In this document: positions 6,788 through 12,844 of the stretch, piece after piece
How the letters are laid out: each line of letters begins with the position of its first letter
Position numbering within the stretch: the stretch's first letter is position 1
Source of the DNA: Hyphomicrobiales bacterium
GTDB taxonomy: Bacteria > Pseudomonadota > Alphaproteobacteria > Rhizobiales > Devosiaceae
Length of the DNA stretch: 13,054 nucleotides
Assembly: GCA_026989045.1 (NCBI GenBank)
Contig: JALSJY010000191.1
Coordinates: forward strand, 1 to 13,054
Reading direction: 5' to 3'
Made by a program: the position numbers and the translations under genes
Notes under the pieces: model-generated
Seen by the model: only the letters and a program-made list of their open reading frames with translations
Databases searched by the model: none
What the model was told of the DNA's origin: nothing

Positions 6788-8020
6788 ATGATCGAACAGA
6801 TAATAATTCTAGAATGGCTGACCTTTGCTACTCGCTGGCTACACGTGATTGTTGCCATTGCGTGGATTGGCTCGTCCTTTTATTTTATTGCGCTGGATTT
6901 AGGTCTGAGAAAAACTGAGAACCTACCCAAAAAAGCACATGGAGAAGAATGGCAAGTGCATGGCGGTGGCTTTTATCATATTACAAAATATATGGTTGCG
7001 CCTAAAACTCTGCCCTCACATTTAATCTGGTTTAAATGGGAGAGTTATGCGACTTGGCTCAGTGGTTTTACTATGCTGATTTTGGTCTATTATCTTGGTA
7101 ATAGCTATTATTTAATTGATATTGATGTGCTTGAAATGCCTAAATGGGGCGCTATTTTAACCTCACTTTTATCGCTTAGCGTTGGTTGGTTGATTTATGA
7201 CCTGCTATGTAAATCCGTAATCGGCAAGAGCCAAAATGGCTTAATGGTGGTGCTGTTTTTTGTGCTGGTGGCAATGGCATATTTTTATGCGCAGGTTTTT
7301 AGCGGACGTGCGGCATTGATACATCTTGGTGCCTTCACTGCCACGATAATGAGCGCAAATGTATTTTTCATAATCATTCCAAATCAGAAAATTGTGGTCG
7401 CTGATTTAAAAGCTTCTCGAACTCCTGCAACGCATTTGGGAGCGCAGGCAAAACAGCGCTCATTGCATAATAACTATCTCACCCTGCCAGTAATATTTCT
7501 AATGCTTAGCGTGCATTATCCGCTAGCTTTTGCCACTGAATTTAACTGGTTGATAGCCTCATTGGTATTTTTAATTGGGGTGGTTATTCGTCATTATTTT
7601 AACACCAAACATGCTCGAAAAGGCAAGCCAAATTGGACTTGGTTTGTAGCTGCGATTTTGTTCACGGTGATAATCTGGCTCTCTATTGTTGGAAAGCCAG
7701 AAATAAATGAGAGTGAAGAAACAGCATCAAGCACTACGCAGGCTTTTATGAAAGTTGCAAATTTTGAAGATGTGCGAGATGTGGTTTTGGGGCGTTGCTC
7801 AATGTGCCACACGGCAGAGCCATTTTATGAAGGCGTTCATAGTGCGCCAAAAAATGTGATATTGGACAGTGATATTTCTATTGCAAAACACGCTAAACAG
7901 ATTGCCCTGCAGTCAGGTTTTAGCTCTGCCATGCCACCAGGAAATATCAGCTATATGGAAGGTGCTGAGCGTCAGCTAATTCTTGATTGGTATAAGATGG
8001 GGCAAGCGAATGGATCTTGA
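6788..8020 (+). CDS. puuD: Membrane urate hydroxylase PuuD with C-terminal cytochrome c domain
   Basis: This 410-residue protein matches the PuuD class: an integral membrane domain that oxidises urate to 5-hydroxyisourate, fused to a cytochrome c domain that takes up electrons, in place of an oxygen-using uricase. About eight membrane segments can be seen, near residues 11-35, 88-108, 120-141, 151-171, 176-197, 231-247, 253-270 and 285-301. Family-like stretches include RWLHVIVAIAWIGSSFYF, then HGGGFYHITKY and SRTPATHLGAQAKQRSLHNNYLTLPV. The C-terminal domain has a heme motif CSMCH (337-341) and a likely distal ligand Met382 in SSAMPPGN. There is no N-terminal signal apart from the first helix. 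The start has only a weak purine-rich RBS (AAAGAAAG). It ends three bases before guaD, so the two are co-transcribed. The function is inferred from family resemblance and locus context. Confidence 0.92.
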   Translation: MIEQIIILEWLTFATRWLHVIVAIAWIGSSFYFIALDLGLRKTENLPKKAHGEEWQVHGGGFYHITKYMVAPKTLPSHLIWFKWESYATWLSGFTMLILVYYLGNSYYLIDIDVLEMPKWGAILTSLLSLSVGWLIYDLLCKSVIGKSQNGLMVVLFFVLVAMAYFYAQVFSGRAALIHLGAFTATIMSANVFFIIIPNQKIVVADLKASRTPATHLGAQAKQRSLHNNYLTLPVIFLMLSVHYPLAFATEFNWLIASLVFLIGVVIRHYFNTKHARKGKPNWTWFVAAILFTVIIWLSIVGKPEINESEETASSTTQAFMKVANFEDVRDVVLGRCSMCHTAEPFYEGVHSAPKNVILDSDISIAKHAKQIALQSGFSSAMPPGNISYMEGAERQLILDWYKMGQANGS

Positions 8021-8023
8021 AAT

Positions 8024-9322
8024 ATGAGCGTAAAAATACTTCGCGGGCGTGTGCTTTCGTTCAAAAATGAGCCACAAGGCATATATGATAAGGCAAGCTA
8101 TATTTATATTGAGAAAGGCGCTGTTGCGATAAAAAATGGTAAAATTATTGCGCTTGGTGAATATAAAGAAATCTTGGCCGCTAATAAAAATGCCAAAATA
8201 ATTGATCATCGCCCGCATTTAATTATGCCCGGATTTATTGACCCGCATATTCATTTTGTGCAGATGCAAGTGGTTGGCTCATATGCCGCAAATCTTTTGG
8301 AATGGCTCAATAAATATACTTTTGTTGAGGAGCAAAAATTCGCCTCCCTTGAGCATGGTCAAAAAATCGCCATAGCTTTTTTTGATGAATTAGTGCGCCA
8401 TGGCACAACGACAGCCAGCGCTTATTGCTCTGTTCATGCTGCTTCTGCTGAGGCGTTTTTTGATGAGGCAAAAAAGCGTAATATGGCAATGATTGCTGGT
8501 AAGGTGATGATGGATAGAAACTGCCCCGAACTTTTGCAAGATAGCCCTCAAAAAGCCTATGAAGAAAGCAAGTCTTTAATAAAATCATGGCATAATGTGG
8601 GGCGCTTAAAATATGCCATCACACCAAGATTTGCGATAACCTCAACTCCTGAGCAGTTAGAAATGGTGGGGGCGCTTTTGGAGCAGAACCCAAGCTGTTA
8701 TTTGCAAACTCACCTATCAGAAAATAATGCAGAAATTGCCCTGACAAAACAGCTTTATCCTGGGCATAATGACTATCTTTCAATATATGACCATTATGGC
8801 CTATTGGGTAAAAAAAGCTTATTCGGTCACGCTATTCACCTATCACAAAGTGAAAAATCTATGATGGCTGAAACTGGCTCAGTTGCGGTTTCCTGTCCAA
8901 CATCAAATCTATTTTTAGGCTCTGGACTATATGATTTAGAGGTGATGAAAAAGGCGGGAGTTCGCTCAGCTGTAGCAACCGATATTGGCGGTGGCACTTC
9001 TTATTCTATGCTAAGGACAATGGATGAATTTTATAAAGTGCAGCAGATGAATAGCAACCGCCTTAACCCGTTCATGTCTTTTTACATGATGACATTAGGC
9101 AATGCACGCGCCCTAAGTTTAGAAGCTGAAATAGGAAGATTACAGGTCGGCTCTTATGCTGATATTGTGGTGTTAAACGCAAAAGCAACCCCAGCAATGG
9201 CACTAAGAGAGCAAACGATAAACAGCCTCAGTGAAGAATTGTTCTTGCTTCAGACAATGGGCGATGACAGAGCGGTTGAGCAAACTTATGTTGCGGGTAG
9301 GGCGGTGAAAATTCATTCGTAG
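8024..9322 (+). CDS. guaD: Guanine deaminase
   Basis: This 432-residue amidohydrolase converts guanine to xanthine and ammonia in the cytoplasm, feeding xanthine dehydrogenase. Metal-binding and catalytic positions of the family are visible: PGFIDPHIH with His75 and His77, THLSEN with His230 and Glu233, GHAIHLS with His269, and ATDIGGG with Asp320. The GuaD-typical stretches MMDRNCPELLQDSP and TMDEFYKVQQM support guanine deaminase over other amidohydrolases. The C-terminal GRLQVGSYADIVVLNA stretch is the usual return strand of the metal-dependent hydrolase fold. It begins three bases after puuD, with ribosome binding probably inside the end of puuD, and is followed by a strong terminator. Length is normal. 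Confidence 0.95.
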   Translation: MSVKILRGRVLSFKNEPQGIYDKASYIYIEKGAVAIKNGKIIALGEYKEILAANKNAKIIDHRPHLIMPGFIDPHIHFVQMQVVGSYAANLLEWLNKYTFVEEQKFASLEHGQKIAIAFFDELVRHGTTTASAYCSVHAASAEAFFDEAKKRNMAMIAGKVMMDRNCPELLQDSPQKAYEESKSLIKSWHNVGRLKYAITPRFAITSTPEQLEMVGALLEQNPSCYLQTHLSENNAEIALTKQLYPGHNDYLSIYDHYGLLGKKSLFGHAIHLSQSEKSMMAETGSVAVSCPTSNLFLGSGLYDLEVMKKAGVRSAVATDIGGGTSYSMLRTMDEFYKVQQMNSNRLNPFMSFYMMTLGNARALSLEAEIGRLQVGSYADIVVLNAKATPAMALREQTINSLSEELFLLQTMGDDRAVEQTYVAGRAVKIHS

Positions 9323-9369
9323 TCATACCCGCCCACAAAGGCATTTAGCATTCTGCCAATTCAATAACA

Positions 9370-9400
9370 GAGCGAGTTTTACAACCCGCTCCATTTTTTT
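9370..9400 (+). terminator. Intrinsic terminator after guaD
   Basis: GAGCG at 9370-9374 pairs with CGCTC at 9387-9391; after one A-C mismatch an inner GTT/AAC stem continues (9376-9378 with 9383-9385). The hairpin is followed by CA and seven T residues (9394-9400). It ends the purine operon, and it lies between convergent genes. On the minus strand the same hairpin is followed only by a weak T-rich stretch. Confidence 0.8.
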
Positions 9401-9415
9401 ATGAATTTAATTTCA

Positions 9416-9982
9416 TTAGGCATTAGGATCTACGGGTAATTTATGCGCAATGCCTTGGTGGCAATCAATGCATGTTTTCTCACCTATTTCAAACGCTTCT
9501 TGCATCTTTTTAGATGCTCTTCTGCCCTGTTTAGTGAAATCCATTGCTTCTTGCGCATGGCATTCTTTACACTCACGCGAATCAGTTTTTCTCATTGATT
9601 CCCAGACACGTGTCGCCAATTCAAACCTCTTAGCTTCAAATTTTTCAGGAGTATCAATAGAGCCAAGTATTGTATGATAAATATCATTACTGGCTTTAAT
9701 TTTCCTGATTAATTTTGGTCCAAATGCTTTTGGTTGATGGCAATCTGTGCAAATTGCTCTTACCCCTGAGGCATTGGAATAATGCACACTTTTTTTATAT
9801 TCTTCATAAACAGTGTCTTTCATTTCATGGCATGAAATACAAAATTCTAAGCTATTTGTTTGTTGTAAGGCAACAGTGAAACCACCCAAGAAAACAACTC
9901 CAGCAATTCCACCAAAGACAAAAATAGCGCCCCATGCCATACTGGCTGGCCGCCAAAACCAATTCCAAACTTTTTTAATCAT
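9416..9982 (-). CDS. NapC/NirT-family tetraheme cytochrome c (membrane quinol dehydrogenase)
   Basis: This 188-residue protein is a membrane-anchored periplasmic tetraheme cytochrome that oxidises quinol and passes electrons to a periplasmic partner. An N-terminal anchor spans about residues 15-39. Four CxxCH heme motifs follow: CISCH (48-52), CTDCH (78-82), CKECH (138-142) and CIDCH (171-175). Family stretches typical of NapC are clear: CISCHEMKDTVYEEYKKSVHY, SGVRAICTDCHQP, LGSIDTPEKFEAKRFELA, then RECKECHAQEAMDF and CIDCHQGIAHKLP. An upstream in-frame ATG at 10018 would add 12 residues, but it lies inside the terminator-like hairpin, while the ATG at 9982 has GGGGGG five bases before it, so I chose the latter. 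It follows the diheme cytochrome gene on the same strand. No nitrate, nitrite, TMAO or other reductase is in the window, so NapC, NirT or TorC cannot be told apart. Confidence 0.93.
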   Translation of the reverse strand: MIKKVWNWFWRPASMAWGAIFVFGGIAGVVFLGGFTVALQQTNSLEFCISCHEMKDTVYEEYKKSVHYSNASGVRAICTDCHQPKAFGPKLIRKIKASNDIYHTILGSIDTPEKFEAKRFELATRVWESMRKTDSRECKECHAQEAMDFTKQGRRASKKMQEAFEIGEKTCIDCHQGIAHKLPVDPNA

Positions 9983-9987
9983 TAAAT

Positions 9988-9993
9988 CCCCCC
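9988..9993 (-). promoter_or_regulatory. Ribosome binding site choosing the NapC-like start
   Basis: On the minus strand GGGGGG ends five bases before the ATG at 9982. Its placement favours this ATG over the upstream in-frame one at 10018. The all-G form is unusual compared with the AGGAG sites elsewhere in the window. Confidence 0.6.
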
Positions 9994-9995
9994 AG

Positions 9996-10032
9996 AAATA
10001 AAAAAGTCGCGTCAGCAATAAACCGACGCGAC
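9996..10032 (-). terminator. Strong terminator-like hairpin between the two cytochrome genes
   Basis: On the minus strand GTCGCGTC (10032-10025) pairs perfectly with GACGCGAC (10013-10006). A G-U and a G-C pair extend the stem to 10 bp around a 7-base loop, and TTTTTTATTT follows at once (10005-9996). It lies 16 bases after the stop of the diheme gene and just before the NapC-like gene. It may end most transcripts and lower expression of the second gene, or guard the 3' end of the first mRNA. Confidence 0.82.
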
Positions 10033-10047
10033 AGTAAATGTAATAGA

Positions 10048-10773
10048 TTACATCTCAGTAGGCAGGGTTGCCATATGAGCCATTATATCAAGTGTGATCT
10101 GACGATCCAATGCCCTTAAGGCTGGCATATTCTCATTTGGCTGACCATTTAAGATTTTATGCATTCCTTCCCAAGGATTTCCACCCATTAAGCTACCAAA
10201 GCTCTCTGGCATGTCTTTTGGTTTATTTCCTTCTTTAGCATGGCATTGAGAGCAAAGAGTATTATAGTAGTTAGCACCTGCTGTTGCATCGCCACCGCTA
10301 AATGCTTTGGTTGTTGTGTCAATATATTGCGACATATCTACCTGACCTTTAGAAACGAACATAGCTAAATCTTTAAAGTCACCCTCATCCATTAAATCAA
10401 CAAGCTGGTGCGTGTCATTTTTTAAAACAGCAATAATTGCGTCTATATCAGCGCCAGCCATACCGTCTATGCCTTTAATACCAGTTAAGTAAGATTTTGA
10501 GTTACCATAAGCGCCATCAACACCTTTATAATCCCAGCCGTGACAAGATTTACAACGCCAAGTTGTGTCGCCGCTTTTTGCAGTATTAGTTGCAGGCCAA
10601 GCAGGGTGTGTTTCCTGTGGGCCTTTTTCTTTGATAACTGAATACCATTTGTCATATAATTGCCCCCCCCGAGCAATTGATCCCTCATCTGAAAGTGATG
10701 GTAGTGCAAAAGCTACCAGTGCGAACATTGCAGTTAAACTTCCCGATATTAGATATTTAAATAAATTTTTCAT
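10048..10773 (-). CDS. Secreted diheme cytochrome c
   Basis: This 241-residue protein is a periplasmic electron carrier or an electron-transfer subunit. A Sec-type signal peptide covers about residues 1-28 (MKNLFKYL followed by a hydrophobic run and ALPSLS). Two heme motifs are present: CKSCH (74-78), preceded by TTWR and followed by GWDYKG, and CSQCH (174-178). Each lies in a cytochrome c-like domain; Met216 in NENMPAL is a likely distal ligand of the second heme, while the ligand of the first is unclear. In the first domain the usual short spacing between GGQLYDKW and the heme site is widened by about 28 residues. An upstream ATG at 10797 is possible, but AGGAGGAGA at 10781-10789 marks the start at 10773. 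The NapC-like quinol dehydrogenase follows on the same strand and is the likely electron donor. Its enzyme partner, if any, is unknown. Confidence 0.88.
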   Translation of the reverse strand: MKNLFKYLISGSLTAMFALVAFALPSLSDEGSIARGGQLYDKWYSVIKEKGPQETHPAWPATNTAKSGDTTWRCKSCHGWDYKGVDGAYGNSKSYLTGIKGIDGMAGADIDAIIAVLKNDTHQLVDLMDEGDFKDLAMFVSKGQVDMSQYIDTTTKAFSGGDATAGANYYNTLCSQCHAKEGNKPKDMPESFGSLMGGNPWEGMHKILNGQPNENMPALRALDRQITLDIMAHMATLPTEM

Positions 10774-10780
10774 GATTGTG

Positions 10781-10789
10781 TCTCCTCCT
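10781..10789 (-). promoter_or_regulatory. Ribosome binding site choosing the diheme cytochrome start
   Basis: AGGAGGAGA on the minus strand sits seven bases before the ATG at 10773 and lies inside the longer reading frame that would begin at 10797. This supports the shorter protein, whose N-terminus then forms a normal signal peptide. Confidence 0.8.
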
Positions 10790-10801
10790 ATTATCATGAG
10801 A

Positions 10802-10839
10802 TATCACAATAAAGTGATGAATTATCACAATAAAGTGAT
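10802..10839. promoter_or_regulatory. Two identical palindromes 21 bp apart, candidate tandem operator
   Basis: The 17-base sequence TATCACAATAAAGTGAT occurs twice, at 10802-10818 and 10823-10839. Each holds a perfect palindrome ATCAC-N6-GTGAT (10803-10818 and 10824-10839). The period of 21 bp is two helical turns, so proteins bound at both would sit on the same face. The pair lies 29-66 bases before the diheme cytochrome start, just downstream of a predicted promoter, which suggests repression. The half-site arrangement does not fit FNR (TTGAT-N4-ATCAA) or CRP (TGTGA-N6-TCACA); the regulator is unknown. Confidence 0.65.
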
Positions 10840-10846
10840 TGTTCCA

Positions 10847-10875
10847 TTGGTAGCACACTTACTTTTCTGGGTCAA
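10847..10875 (-). promoter_or_regulatory. Predicted sigma-70-type promoter of the diheme cytochrome gene
   Basis: On the minus strand TTGACC (10875-10870) and TACCAA (10852-10847) are 17 bases apart, and a TG one base before the -10 box gives an extended -10. Transcription would begin near 10840, at the edge of the tandem palindromes. The -10 match is imperfect. Confidence 0.45.
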
Positions 10876-10946
10876 ATTGCAAGTGGTTATGCTGATTTCT
10901 GCTGTTAGGATGTTGATAAGTATAACATTTAAAATGATTCTAATTT

Positions 10947-12359
10947 CTATATCCGACCATAAAGACTCTCGGCTTTTTGGTTGCCATCAATATTAAAACG
11001 ATGGTTTGCTGGTGGGTGGGCTCGTTGCTCGCACTCCATGCGTGGGCATATTCTACAGCCAACACCGATTGGGACAATTTGTGTTTCATTACTTAAATCT
11101 AACCCATCGGAATATATCATTCTTTTAGCATTACTGACATGACAGCCCAAACCAATAGAGAAATTTCGCCTTTGTGCATTATGTTTAAAGCCGCCTTTTT
11201 CGAATGATTTTGCAATGCAAAAATAAATCTCACTATCTGGCATTTGACTAAGTTGAATATTTATCTGCCCTGGTTGCAAAAATGCAGAATAGACATTCCA
11301 GCGTGGGCAAGCGCCAGAATGACGTGGAATATGAATGCCAGAAAGTGAAAACCGCTTAGAAATATTGCCTGCAATATCGGTGCGAATTAGATGCAGGGGA
11401 ATTCCTTGCTCTCCCTTGCGCTGCAGGGTTGTCATACGGTGGCAGACCTGCTCAAAACTGACGCTAAAGCGGCGTGAGATACGATCAATATCATAGCGAT
11501 ATTGTTTGCAGGCATTAAGAAATGGCGTGTAGGGCATTATTAAAGCGGCGGCAAAATATGATGCAAGCACGTTGCTGGCAAGCGCTGGCGCGTCTTGCTC
11601 AGGCAGATTACTATTGTCAAAAATTTCGTTTATTTCATGCTCAATGGCAAGCAAGCCTAACTGATGAGCAAGAGTAAAAATTGCTGATTCGGGCGGTAAA
11701 ATATCAGAAATTTCAAGCAGGCCATTATTAGGGTTAAATCTGCGAGCAATATTTGTAGGCAATGAAGATAGTCGCCAAGTAATGCCAAAAACATTAAGAA
11801 TATAAGTACCTATTCCCTCCATCAGATTATTGCTAGCGTGATCTATATCGGTGCGAATTCGCTCGGCGGCTTGTTCAATAGTTGGAAAGTGGTTGGCATT
11901 CTCTTGTAAGAAATCTGAAATTGCATCAGTTGCCCGATGATATTGCCCTTCTTCACTTTGAGGAGTTGGTTTGAGTTTTTCACCCGTTTGAGAGTTTTCT
12001 TTATATTTATCAAATAGGCGCAAAACTGCTCGTGCGGCAACTGGGTTAGAAAAAGCTAAATCACGAATGTCTTGATTGGTGAGATCGCTATCAACAAATA
12101 AATCATCACCAAAAACCTCCATTAAATCGCCAACTAGCTGAGCGTCATCACTCTCAGCCAATTCTCCCGGTTCAATGCCAAAATAACCAGAAATTTTGAA
12201 TAATAATGGCACGGTAATTTTGCGCCTGTTATGCTCAATCAGGTTGAGATAAGAGGCAGAGATAGCAAGATCTTTAGCAAGGCTGTTTTGTGAGATATGC
12301 CTTTGTCGCCTTAATCGTCTAATCTTTCCGCCAATTTGCGGTTGTTTATCTTCATTCAT
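10947..12359 (-). CDS. XRE/ImmA-IrrE-type regulator of the short-chain fatty acyl (ScfR/RamB) family
   Basis: This 470-residue transcription factor is likely to sense acetyl- or propionyl-type metabolites and control the glyoxylate shunt. The N-terminal XRE helix-turn-helix spans about residues 11-66 (KIRRLRRQRHISQNSLA, SASYLNLIEHNRRKI). The middle holds an ImmA/IrrE-like domain in which the zinc-protease HExxH is replaced by AHQLG (231-235), followed by ASYFAAALIMP (267-276), so it should not be a protease. The C-terminal region has ACPRWNVY (350-357) and a cysteine cluster C435-x2-C438-x4-C443 in GCRICPRMECEQRAHPP, which is conserved in the ScfR/RamB group and may bind a metal or act in redox sensing. 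Related proteins (RamB in actinobacteria, PccR-type in alphaproteobacteria) regulate isocitrate lyase or propionate genes. Its divergent position relative to aceA supports this role. Confidence 0.9.
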   Translation of the reverse strand: MNEDKQPQIGGKIRRLRRQRHISQNSLAKDLAISASYLNLIEHNRRKITVPLLFKISGYFGIEPGELAESDDAQLVGDLMEVFGDDLFVDSDLTNQDIRDLAFSNPVAARAVLRLFDKYKENSQTGEKLKPTPQSEEGQYHRATDAISDFLQENANHFPTIEQAAERIRTDIDHASNNLMEGIGTYILNVFGITWRLSSLPTNIARRFNPNNGLLEISDILPPESAIFTLAHQLGLLAIEHEINEIFDNSNLPEQDAPALASNVLASYFAAALIMPYTPFLNACKQYRYDIDRISRRFSVSFEQVCHRMTTLQRKGEQGIPLHLIRTDIAGNISKRFSLSGIHIPRHSGACPRWNVYSAFLQPGQINIQLSQMPDSEIYFCIAKSFEKGGFKHNAQRRNFSIGLGCHVSNAKRMIYSDGLDLSNETQIVPIGVGCRICPRMECEQRAHPPANHRFNIDGNQKAESLYGRI

Positions 12360-12515
12360 TTCTTTACAATCTTTACAAAAAACAATGTAATAATTTACTG
12401 TGATTTACAGCTTTACAGGTGCTTATGTTGATTTATCTTGCAATATTATCAGCTTTGTCAAATATTTACAAGTAGGCGTTGATTTGACGCACTATAAATT
12501 TACATGGAGGAATAA
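12360..12515. promoter_or_regulatory. Divergent control region with clustered TTTACA motifs
   Basis: This region separates the regulator (minus strand) from the small ORF and aceA (plus strand). TTTACA occurs at 12363, 12372, 12404, 12412, 12465 and 12499, and TTTACT at 12394, all on the plus strand. The first two are in tandem with a 9-base period (CTTTACAAT CTTTACAAA). TTACA at 12373-12377 also pairs with TGTAA at 12386-12390. Read on the minus strand the 12372 site is TTTGTAAA, one base from the TTTGCAAA core of known RamB sites. These are candidate binding sites for the regulator (inference). Confidence 0.5.
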
Positions 12516-12746
12516 ATGCAAAATCCAAATGAAGTTCAGGCAGACAATCAAGAATATATTACAATTATTGCACCATCAGTTCGTGATGCAATGGCGCAGT
12601 TTAAAGAGCGTGGTTTAGATATATTGGGTTATGCAATAGTTGGTAAAATCGTCCGTCAACAATTCTCCATTGTTAGCAGCTCAGGAGATGAGTCTATGTT
12701 TAATGGCAAGCCAATGTTTTCTGCTACTTGGAAGCGAAAGTCTTAG
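12516..12746 (+). CDS. Small protein of unknown function between regulator and aceA
   Basis: This ORF encodes 76 residues. I do not recognise the family. It has a good ribosome binding site (GGAGG at 12506-12510, five bases before ATG) and a balanced, protein-like composition: a charged N-terminus, YITIIAPSVRDAMAQFKERG, then DILGYAIVGKIVRQQFSIVSS and a basic end ATWKRKS. No signal peptide, membrane segment or cysteine is present. The predicted pattern is strand, helix, strand, strand, which suits a small cytoplasmic alpha/beta protein. It lies between the divergent regulator and aceA, so it may be co-regulated with the glyoxylate shunt. The good ribosome binding site and position argue that it is real. 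Confidence 0.7.
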   Translation: MQNPNEVQADNQEYITIIAPSVRDAMAQFKERGLDILGYAIVGKIVRQQFSIVSSSGDESMFNGKPMFSATWKRKS

Positions 12747-12790
12747 GCATATCGCGCGTTAAACTAAACAAATCAATTTTTATCAATTCT

Positions 12791-12817
12791 CCATCAGGCC
12801 TAAGTGTCTGATGGTTT
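12791..12817 (+). terminator. Hairpin between the small ORF and aceA, possible attenuator
   Basis: CCATCAG (12791-12797) pairs with CTGATGG (12808-12814), and one G-U and one C-G pair extend the stem inward to 9 bp with a 6-base loop. Only TTT follows before the sequence becomes mixed, so it is a weak terminator at best. It could act as an mRNA processing or stability element separating the two genes. Confidence 0.45.
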
Positions 12818-12844
12818 ATGAGTTGAATTACTAGGGAACAGAAA

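Noticed and set aside
9416..10773. The c-type cytochromes as electron acceptors for PuuD
   Set aside because: The genes are convergent with puuD-guaD and separated by a terminator, and a NapC-type protein draws electrons from quinol rather than feeding them in, so co-function is not supported.
10802..10839. FNR/FixK or CRP box reading of the tandem palindromes
   Set aside because: The half-sites ATCAC-N6-GTGAT are in the wrong order for CRP, and the alternative GTGAT-N5-ATCAC between the copies has the wrong spacing and first bases for FNR.
10565..10996. 143-codon plus-strand open frame
   Set aside because: It lies opposite the diheme cytochrome gene, its promoter region and the 3' end of the regulator; the minus-strand genes have clear heme motifs and family matches.
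12400..12618. 72-codon plus-strand open frame over the aceA control region
   Set aside because: It overlaps the small ORF at 12516 in another frame, lacks a ribosome binding site and reads through the TTTACA cluster; the 12516 frame has a strong GGAGG.
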